64,000 bases of DNA from Xylophilus sp. (lineage in GTDB: Bacteria > Pseudomonadota > Gammaproteobacteria > Burkholderiales > Burkholderiaceae_C), in the NCBI GenBank assembly GCA_009914555.1, contig WNDY01000004.1:1-64000 (forward strand). Reading direction: 5' to 3'. The translations under genes were made by a program, and so were the position numbers. This document shows, in pieces, positions 57,726 to 64,000 of this stretch. A model generated the notes under the pieces. The model saw only the letters and a program-made list of their open reading frames with translations. It was not told the DNA's origin and searched no databases. The stretch's first letter is position 1. Each line of letters begins with the position of its first letter.

Positions 57726-60344
57726 TCAGAAAGGTTTGCGGAAGCGGATCGCGGCGCCGCCCTCGGTCGTCGTGCCGTGCAGGAACTGCTGGCGGTCGGC
57801 CGATGCGTCGTTGCGCTTGTCGATGGCGGTCTCTGCGGCCTTGGCAGCTGCGTCGGCCCTTTCCTTGTCCCCCAGCAGCCGGAAGCCGTAGTGGAGCTGG
57901 TAGGCCCCGTCGATCCCGCTGGGCACGGCGATGAAGCCGGGCGGCAGGATGCGCTGGAAGAACTTCTGCGCCTCGCGGGGATCGCTGGGCACGGTCTCCT
58001 TGCGCACGGTGGGCGCCTCGTAGGTACCGACGCCCGTCCACTTGTCCGGGGTGGTCACCGTGCCCGGCACGTCGATGGTCTGGCCGACCGCGAACTGCAC
58101 CGGCATCCCGCGCGTCTTGAGGAGCATCAGGCCGTTGTCGTCGGGCCGGTTGGTCCAGACGGCCTTGGTGTCCGGGAACGCCGAGGGCAGCGCCCGCGCC
58201 AGCGCCTCCAGGTCGGAGGACATCGTGGCGTGCGGGTCCTCCCGCTGGCCCAGGGCGTTCTTCATGGGCACGCCCGCGTAGATCGGCGGGTAGCCCTTGG
58301 CCCTGGAGACCGGGGAGTTCGGGTTCGCGTTGAGCGGATCGCCCACCGTCTGGCCGCGCGTGTCGAACTGGTTCTTCACGAGCTGGAGGGCGCCGCTCTG
58401 CGACGGGATCAGGAGGTATCGGCCTTCGATGGTCGGGCCGATGTTCTTGAACGCCGCATCGAGGTCGATGGAGCCGTTGCGCCTGCGCTGGATAGCGAAG
58501 TCCTTGCGCAGCAGGCCCTCGATTTCCGAGCGCACCATGCTGTCCATGCCCACGTCCTTGTTGAAGAACCAGCCCTCGCGGCCGGCGCTCTGGCGGCCGA
58601 GCATCATCAGCCCCTTGTCCACCTTCTTCTGGAAGTCGGCGGCCTCGGTGCCGTGCTTGCCGGCGAATTGCGGAAGGTTCCAGTAGGCGGACTTCTCGCC
58701 CTGGGCCATCGCGTCCCGGGAGCGGGGGTCCGCAAGGAAGTCCGCGTAGCTGGACTCCGTGTCCTGGCCGTCCACGCCGTTGGCCTTGAGCGACCGATAC
58801 CACTGCTCGGTGTTGGCGTCCGGGAAGAACTTGGACAGCAGCCCGTCGGTCACGCCCTGGCGCTCCAGCTCCTGCGCCCCACGGAATGCGCGGGCGGCGG
58901 CCTTCACGTCCTGGCCGCCGAGGGCGCCGAACATCTTGACCCGCAGGGACTTCGGGGCGGCCTCGCCCATCATGGCCTCCTGGTTGGGCCGGGACGCGAG
59001 CAGCCGCGCGGTCTGGAGCATGGCAGCGTCGCTGTACTGCGGGTTGACCAGCCCGGTCTGCTGGGCGCTCGCGGCGAGGTCCTCGAAGCCCGGGAGCTGC
59101 TGTGCTGCCATGGCGATCCCCTGCTCCTGCTCCAGCTCGGTCATGACCTTGCCGCCGGTGGCGTTCACTGCGTCGATGCCAAAGTGGGAGCCGTTGGTGC
59201 CCTGGCCCGTGAGCGCCATGAAGTAGCGGTTGACGTTGGCCTTCTGCTTGAGGAACGCGCGGATGTCGCCGTCGATGGCGTTGAACTTGTCCTTGCCCAC
59301 GCCGTGCCGTGCGTCGATGTCCACGCCCTGGGCCACCAACCCCATGAAGTCATCGGCAGTGGCGTTGGGGTCGCCCTTGATCGCGGCGGCGCGGGTCTGC
59401 CACTGGGAGACCTCGTTGTATGCCTGGATGGTCTTGACCTGGGTGACCCGGTGCAGGGCCTGCTCGCTCATGCGCTGGTACGCCTCGGCGTTCCGCGCGG
59501 CCCAGGTGACTGGCTTGCCCTCGGCGTCCGTGCCGACAGGCAGCGAGTCCAGGGCGTTGAGGAACGACAGGGCCTGCCTCTCGTTCTGCGCGGTGCCCAT
59601 GATGGCGACCATCAGCTTGTCGGCCCGGGTCACGTCACCGTTGGTCACGGTGAGGAGCTGGCCGCGCATGTCGGCCACATTGCCCACGGTGAAGCCACCC
59701 TGGGCCTGGAGCTTCGCCGTCTGGGCCTGGATGATCGTGTTGGTCGCCGTGCGTTCCTGGTCGTCCAGGCGCTGCGTGTCGGCCTGGGCCACCATCTGCC
59801 GGGCGCTGTTCATGAACGCGCCCATCAGGCGGGAGTCGAAGTCCCGGTCGCCCGTGCCGTGGCCGACCTCGGACTGCCAGAACGCCTCGGCGGTCGCCGT
59901 GGGGTCCTGGGTCCCGTCGCGCGGCAGCGCAGCGAGGTGCTCCTTGAACTTCTGGGTCAACGCGAACGCCTGGGCGTCGGCTGCGGACTGCTGGTACGCG
60001 CCGGCGTAGGCTTGCCGGTTGGCGTACTCCGGGGCCATCGGGCGGCCGGCCTTGTGATCCACGGCGCCCTGGAGCGCGATGTTCTGGTTCTCGCGCTCGA
60101 TCTTCGCCCGCTCCTCGTAGGCGTCGATATCGGCGATCTTGTTCACGGTCTGCGCGGCCGTGTTGAAGAACGACCCCAGGGCCGTGCCGATGGCCGACAT
60201 AGCCGCGCCTTTGTTGGTGAGCTGGGGCTGGGAGACCCGGTACGGCGTGGTGTTGACCGAGGGGGCCTCGGCCTGGGAGCCGACCGCCGGCAGGCGGCCG
60301 GAGGTCGCGGCGAACTGCCGCGAGTTCTGGGAGCCTTCGGCCAT
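57726..60344 (-). CDS. Internal virion protein (T7 gp15-like position)
   Basis: The 872-residue, mostly helical protein starts with a Ser/Gln-rich segment and has YEERAKIERENQNIALQGAV and VVAQGVDIDARHGVGK-like helices. It lies between gp14-like and gp16-like genes, the T7 gene 15 slot, and its size is close. The assignment rests on position, length and helical character. Confidence 0.7.
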   Translation of the reverse strand: MAEGSQNSRQFAATSGRLPAVGSQAEAPSVNTTPYRVSQPQLTNKGAAMSAIGTALGSFFNTAAQTVNKIADIDAYEERAKIERENQNIALQGAVDHKAGRPMAPEYANRQAYAGAYQQSAADAQAFALTQKFKEHLAALPRDGTQDPTATAEAFWQSEVGHGTGDRDFDSRLMGAFMNSARQMVAQADTQRLDDQERTATNTIIQAQTAKLQAQGGFTVGNVADMRGQLLTVTNGDVTRADKLMVAIMGTAQNERQALSFLNALDSLPVGTDAEGKPVTWAARNAEAYQRMSEQALHRVTQVKTIQAYNEVSQWQTRAAAIKGDPNATADDFMGLVAQGVDIDARHGVGKDKFNAIDGDIRAFLKQKANVNRYFMALTGQGTNGSHFGIDAVNATGGKVMTELEQEQGIAMAAQQLPGFEDLAASAQQTGLVNPQYSDAAMLQTARLLASRPNQEAMMGEAAPKSLRVKMFGALGGQDVKAAARAFRGAQELERQGVTDGLLSKFFPDANTEQWYRSLKANGVDGQDTESSYADFLADPRSRDAMAQGEKSAYWNLPQFAGKHGTEAADFQKKVDKGLMMLGRQSAGREGWFFNKDVGMDSMVRSEIEGLLRKDFAIQRRRNGSIDLDAAFKNIGPTIEGRYLLIPSQSGALQLVKNQFDTRGQTVGDPLNANPNSPVSRAKGYPPIYAGVPMKNALGQREDPHATMSSDLEALARALPSAFPDTKAVWTNRPDDNGLMLLKTRGMPVQFAVGQTIDVPGTVTTPDKWTGVGTYEAPTVRKETVPSDPREAQKFFQRILPPGFIAVPSGIDGAYQLHYGFRLLGDKERADAAAKAAETAIDKRNDASADRQQFLHGTTTEGGAAIRFRKPF

Positions 60345-60347
60345 GTG

Positions 60348-60875
60348 TCAGTCCTGCTTGTAGTTCTTGGCGAGGTTCTTCTGCGTCGTGCGGGCGTGTT
60401 CACCCGTGTAGGCGTTGGCAGCGCCACCGGCGAGCGAGGTGAAGAACTGGAGGTTGCTGGCCGAATAGCCGGCGTTGATCTGGTCGAGCTTGTCCTGCGT
60501 GGACGTGATCGCGGCGGCGTTGGACGATTGGATGGACGAGCGCGTGTTGCGCAGGCCCGCGTCGATGCGCGAGTAGTCCTCGGCGGCGCCGGCCTGGATG
60601 TTGATAGCGCGGGCCGTCAGGGAGCCGCCGCCCTGGGCCGCGATCACGCGGGCCATCGAGAGCTGCTGCGCCGCCTTGCGGGCGCGGTCGGTCTGCTGCT
60701 CGAATGCCTGGGCGTCCGCTGCGCGGGACTGCTCCTGGTTGGCGGCGTAGGTCAGGCGCAGGTTGTTGTTGGCGGTCTCGGCCTGCTGGGAGAGCGCCGC
60801 GTTGCTGGCCTGCCGCTGCGCCAGAGCACCGGCGGCGGAAACAGCCAGCATGGTCAGGGTGGCAGGTTCACACAT
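60348..60875 (-). CDS. Internal virion protein (T7 gp14-like)
   Basis: The 175-residue protein has a short hydrophobic start (LTMLAVSAAGALAQRQASNA), a long Gln/Ala helix (QQAETANNNLRLTYAANQEQ), MARVIAAQGGGSLTARAIN and FFTSLAGGAANAY. This is the pattern of T7 gp14-type core proteins that insert in the outer membrane. It overlaps the preceding gene by eight bases. Confidence 0.8.
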   Translation of the reverse strand: MCEPATLTMLAVSAAGALAQRQASNAALSQQAETANNNLRLTYAANQEQSRAADAQAFEQQTDRARKAAQQLSMARVIAAQGGGSLTARAINIQAGAAEDYSRIDAGLRNTRSSIQSSNAAAITSTQDKLDQINAGYSASNLQFFTSLAGGAANAYTGEHARTTQKNLAKNYKQD

Positions 60876-61305
60876 GGAGGTAATGGGGGAGGAAGACAGG
60901 GTGGCCGGTGTCGCGGGGCGTGAAGCCCAGCCAGGACAGCCAGCGGAGGTGGAGCGCGTTCTCGCGCCAGGGGGCGCAGCCGAGAACGTCGAAGCCGGCC
61001 GAGGCCCGTGCGATGACGGGCCGGCAGGCGCGGAGGAATGAGAGGGGCACCTCCTCGATCCGAGGGGTGCCGAGCATCCAGATGGAGCCCAGGCGGCCGG
61101 GGAAGCGCTGGACGCCCCAGACACACACGAGCTGCCCTGCGTCGGTCTCGAAGGCTTCGCAGACTTCGGAGCCGGCCCAGGCGCGGAGCGCCTTGTCGAG
61201 CGGCGATGCGCCGTCCGCCACCAGGGACAGCTCCTGGAGGTCCTTGGATCGCAGGCTGTCTGCGAGGGTCCAGCAGTCGTCAATGGTGGCGGGTCGGAGG
61301 TTCAT
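60868..61305 (-). CDS. gp13-like protein with GNAT-like fold
   Basis: The 145-residue protein (MNLRPATIDDCWTLADSLRS, GQLVCVWGVQRFPGRLGSIW, GFDVLGCAPWRENALHLRWL, LGFTPRD) resembles phage acyltransferase-fold proteins found at the T7 gene 13 position. The usual RGxGxG acetyl-CoA loop is absent, so it may be structural. Confidence 0.7.
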   Translation of the reverse strand: MNLRPATIDDCWTLADSLRSKDLQELSLVADGASPLDKALRAWAGSEVCEAFETDAGQLVCVWGVQRFPGRLGSIWMLGTPRIEEVPLSFLRACRPVIARASAGFDVLGCAPWRENALHLRWLSWLGFTPRDTGHPVFLPHYLHV

Positions 61306-63620
61306 CGTCGTGGGTTGGTGTAGCGGGCCTGGAGGGTCAGCCCGGTGATGCACAGGGGGCCGGTGCTGGTCGTGGTGACGGTGAGCGATGCCGCGTCGCC
61401 GCGCGAGTTGAACGGCACGCTCAGGCTCACGTCGTGGGCTATTTCGGGAACCGGGACGCTGTTGACCAGCCGGGGCGACACGCCGGTCACCATGTCCACC
61501 CGGTCGGGCCGGGTGACGGTGGCGGTGTAGTCGCAGGAGACCATGCAGTCCACGGTGACCCGGGCGACCTGGAGCCGGCCCAGCGGCGTCGTCTTCTCGT
61601 CCACCGTGGGGTAGAACGGTGAGAACGTCGCGGTGCGGGTGTAGCGCAGGCCGGCATAGCCCGTGGTCTGGGCGAGCTGGTAGGGGAAGTGGGCGAGCCA
61701 CTGCGAGCCGTCCGTCACCACGGTGCCGGTGTACTCGCGCCACCAGCCGTCGCCCTGGTTGACCAGGATCACGACCTCGGCGAACGCGGCGAACGCCGTG
61801 GGCAGGATCACCTCGCTGCGCTGCCGCGCGGTGTTCCAGGCTACCTCCACGGCCACCGCATGGTCGAGCCGCTTGTCGGCGTCCAGGTCGCCGCCCAGGC
61901 CGGCCTCGGCCAGCATGGTGAGCACCTTGAGCAGCCCGCCGGAGGTCGCAAGCAGGTAAAGGGTGTCCTCGTGGACCCAGTAGGTCAGGATGCGCTCGAC
62001 GCCGGGGAAGCTCATGCTGCTCCAGGCGTTCTGCGCCCGCTGGCCGTCCTTCCAGTAGGAGGTCTGCACGAACAGCTTGCCCGGCTCGCTCTGGTCCCAC
62101 AGGTAGACCCGGCCGCTCTGGGCCGCGCCCTCGATGCGCCGCACCTTGCCGCTCAGGTAGCCCGGGACGTGCTTGCTCAGGTCCTCGGCCGTGTTGTTGG
62201 CCGTCTGCTGGTCGTACTGGTACTCCCAGAGCGCCGAGCGTCCGCTCGATGGTCCGGTGTAGTACAGGCTGTCGCCGAGCACCCGGGGCGGGCACACGGT
62301 GTCGAGCTGGTACTTGGTCACCACGCCGATCACGGCGTCGGTCGGGGTCACGGCGTCGTCGCCGGGGATTTCGAGCTGGGCGTTGTCGCACAGGACCATG
62401 AGCTTCGAGCGGAAGCCGACCATCCAGGCCACCTTCGCCACGTCCTGGGTCTCGATGGGCAGCGTCACCGGGTCCGCCGGCAGCACCTCGCGGGCGCTCT
62501 GGCGGAAGAAGTTGAACAGGTCGTCGGCTTGGCTGGAGTACACGGTGTCGTCGGCGGCCAGCCAGAGCCGGCCCTTCCAGTTCGCCAGGGCCGTGAGCTT
62601 GTAGCCCACGAAGTCCGGGAACGGGTTGGAGTCGTCGTCGCCCGTCTCGCGGGCCACCCAGGCGCAGGGTTGCAGCTCGAAGGCGTTGGTCGCGGTCTGG
62701 TGCAGCCGGATGGGCAGCGTCGATGCGGTCAGGCTGCCGGTGGTGGCGCCGTTGGGCGCGTAGCTGCACTCGATCCAGGCGTTTTTCGCCGAGTCGTACC
62801 GGACGTAGTAGGACGACTTCGTGGAGCCGGAGCCCAGGTCCACCAGGATCGGCACTCCGGTCTCGAAGGTCGCCGGCAGGTCCGAGGTCGCGGTGACACG
62901 CCCCTTGATGGTGTAGGCGGCCTCCTCGTCCCAGTTGTTGGCGAACACGATGCTCGACAGGATCGAGGCCGAGGCCGTGACCTTGATGACGTTCGGGGCC
63001 ACCAGGGTCGCTGTGGCGCCGGGGAGCGAGGAAGTGATCCCGGTAGCGAGCTGGAGTGCGATGCTGTCGCGGCCGATGCTTGTGTTGGACGCGACCGTCA
63101 CGGACGCCGTGCCAACCTCGGAGGTCACCCGGTAAATCTGGGCGGCCGTCGAGGTCTTGCGGACCACGAGGTAGACAGCGGTCAGGTCGGTCACGGCCGT
63201 GACCGTAGAGCCCACCGTCACCTCGGTGTTGAGGATCAGCGTGGTGTCCGACAGGCTCAGGTAGCGCAGGCCCTCGGTGGTCGAGCCGATGTAGCTCTGC
63301 ACGTAGGGGCCGACGGTCAGGCTGGCCTGGATACCGGACTCGACGTTCCAGACCTCGATGCTGCCAGCCTCGGCGCGGCGCAGCACGACCCAGCGCTGGC
63401 CGTCCGTGGTGCGGAAGAAGTGGTGCCCGCTGGTGGCGTAGTTGGCGCCTTGCAGGGCGCCCACCAGCCGGGTGCCGGGACGGTCCACGAAGCCTGCGTA
63501 GTCCACGGAGGGCAGGAAGTTTTCCAGCTCCTGCATCTGGCTCGGCGAGCGCTGGAGGTACGCCTGCCGGCTCACGCCGTGGTACAGGCCGCCGATGCGC
63601 GGCTGGAGCAGCCCGTCCAT
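61302..63620 (-). CDS. Tail tubular protein B (T7 gp12-like nozzle)
   Basis: The 772-residue beta-rich protein begins LQPRIGGLYHGVSRQAYLQR and has the early block SVDYAGFVDRPGTRLVG, typical of podovirus nozzle proteins, with later LWLAADDTVYSSQADDLFNF. It forms the tail tip to which fibres attach. It overlaps the neighbours in ATGA and TGATG. Confidence 0.88.
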   Translation of the reverse strand: MDGLLQPRIGGLYHGVSRQAYLQRSPSQMQELENFLPSVDYAGFVDRPGTRLVGALQGANYATSGHHFFRTTDGQRWVVLRRAEAGSIEVWNVESGIQASLTVGPYVQSYIGSTTEGLRYLSLSDTTLILNTEVTVGSTVTAVTDLTAVYLVVRKTSTAAQIYRVTSEVGTASVTVASNTSIGRDSIALQLATGITSSLPGATATLVAPNVIKVTASASILSSIVFANNWDEEAAYTIKGRVTATSDLPATFETGVPILVDLGSGSTKSSYYVRYDSAKNAWIECSYAPNGATTGSLTASTLPIRLHQTATNAFELQPCAWVARETGDDDSNPFPDFVGYKLTALANWKGRLWLAADDTVYSSQADDLFNFFRQSAREVLPADPVTLPIETQDVAKVAWMVGFRSKLMVLCDNAQLEIPGDDAVTPTDAVIGVVTKYQLDTVCPPRVLGDSLYYTGPSSGRSALWEYQYDQQTANNTAEDLSKHVPGYLSGKVRRIEGAAQSGRVYLWDQSEPGKLFVQTSYWKDGQRAQNAWSSMSFPGVERILTYWVHEDTLYLLATSGGLLKVLTMLAEAGLGGDLDADKRLDHAVAVEVAWNTARQRSEVILPTAFAAFAEVVILVNQGDGWWREYTGTVVTDGSQWLAHFPYQLAQTTGYAGLRYTRTATFSPFYPTVDEKTTPLGRLQVARVTVDCMVSCDYTATVTRPDRVDMVTGVSPRLVNSVPVPEIAHDVSLSVPFNSRGDAASLTVTTTSTGPLCITGLTLQARYTNPRR

Positions 63621-64000
63621 CAGACGAGCCTCCGGTGGACCCGGCGGCGCAGGTAGTACAGGTCGGGGTTGTCGAGCATGTTGAAGTCGTCAATGACGGA
63701 CTCGGCGTCCCGGGCGTCGCCCTGGGCCTCGTACTGCTCCTCCTGCGCGAACTGGTCGAGCTGCGAGGAGCCGACGTAGGAGCGCTGGTACGCCTTGATG
63801 GCGCGGCCCACGACCTCGCGCTGAACGTGGTAAGGGCAGTCCTCGAAGGCGAAGGACCGGATGAGGTTGACCTCAAGGTCCGCGTCGAATTCGTCGCTCT
63901 TGCGGTCCACGTCGTACAGGCGGTCGCCGCGTTGAACGATGTTGCGGTTGGGGTCGGAGGACGCGACGTGGAGGACGCTGGCCGGGATCAGGACATGACC
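63620..64000 (-). CDS. Tail tubular protein A (T7 gp11-like adaptor), C-terminal part
   Basis: The frame is open through the right edge and reads LIPASVLHVASSDPNRNIVQ, RGDRLYD, AFEDCPYHVQREVVGRAIKA, ending FNMLDNPDLYYLRRRVHRRL. The late NMLD resembles the end of T7 gp11, and gene order agrees. It forms the ring between portal and nozzle. The N-terminus is outside the window; the Met at 63910 is internal. Confidence 0.85.
   Translation of the reverse strand, partial: GHVLIPASVLHVASSDPNRNIVQRGDRLYDVDRKSDEFDADLEVNLIRSFAFEDCPYHVQREVVGRAIKAYQRSYVGSSQLDQFAQEEQYEAQGDARDAESVIDDFNMLDNPDLYYLRRRVHRRLV

Larger units (their letters stand above)
36710..64000. mobile_element. Prophage, T7-like temperate podovirus (left 27 kb)
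   Basis: From the tRNA boundary onward the genes are an integrase, a regulator, clusters of tiny overlapping genes, terminases and T7-type virion proteins. Packaging and tail genes keep the T7 order 11-12-13-14-15-16-17-holin-18-19 read right to left. Capsid, portal, replication and any RNA polymerase genes would lie right of the window. The left limit is set by the tRNA. Confidence 0.93.

Noticed and set aside
56922-60923. A plus-strand open frame of about 1330 codons antisense to the lysozyme and internal virion genes
   Set aside because: Its translation is Leu/Val/Gly/Arg low-complexity and mirrors the codon bias of the minus-strand genes, which have clear T7-like order and motifs.

Overview
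The window is GC-rich bacterial chromosome carrying the left part of an integrated temperate podovirus. Gene families and gene order point to a betaproteobacterium of the order Burkholderiales, probably Comamonadaceae. Supporting signs are the DUF1631 gene, the frmR-adhC-fghA formaldehyde operon, the lctP-lldR-lldD-dld lactate cluster, and short intergenic hairpins with CTGTAGCG and TATACCCC that resemble repeats I recall from that family. No rRNA gene is present, so the family assignment is inference.

Chromosomal part, 1-36.7 kb. An IS3-family element enters at the left edge and cuts off a DUF1631 gene. It is followed by ettA and the RNA helicase rhlE, a sterol-desaturase-like gene overlapping a LigE-type DNA ligase, a histidine phosphatase, an HxlR regulator divergent from a glutathione S-transferase, and a DUF2789 gene. 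Next come the glutathione-dependent formaldehyde detoxification operon with its repressor, queE-queD, and a sugar cluster (glycosyltransferase, UDP-galactopyranose mutase, and a glycosidase-like/RmlD-like fusion). An iron-uptake set (FecI-like sigma factor, FecR-like anti-sigma factor, TonB-dependent receptor) and the lactate cluster follow. The lactate regulator looks broken, although two perfect candidate operators precede the permease. After that are decayed DUF2283/DUF4258 genes, a second alpha-hydroxy-acid dehydrogenase, an EamA transporter, a pbpC remnant, msbA, a MITE-like repeat, and tolB-pal-cpoB-tcdA. TolQ, TolR and TolA are not encoded next to tolB.

Prophage, 36.7 kb to beyond the right edge. 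The phage sits in the 3' end of a tRNA-Lys(TTT) gene. Its integrase frame runs back across the junction and ends on the antisense strand of the tRNA. Almost all phage genes run leftwards. An XRE-type regulator and about 18 small early genes with ATGA/GTGA/TAATG overlaps fill 38.0-43.5 kb. A control region follows at 43.5-44.5 kb, with two leftward sigma-70-like promoters and direct repeats. One rightward gene encodes a secreted Rap1a/Tai-like protein. The virion and packaging genes follow the T7 order read backwards: tail tubular A, tail tubular B, gp13/14/15-like, lysozyme, endopeptidase, gp16-like, tail fibre, second fibre, holin, small terminase, large terminase.

The most interesting unexplained signal is in the small early genes. 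Five intergenic elements each head one group of overlapping small genes, and each ends 20-22 bases before the first start codon. They share flanking sequence (AGCACGAAT-like and GGGCGCT-like blocks). In three of them the intervening stem changes sequence but keeps pairing. They look like a dispersed cis-acting RNA or DNA element for coordinated phage gene expression, or cassette boundaries; I do not recognise a described family.
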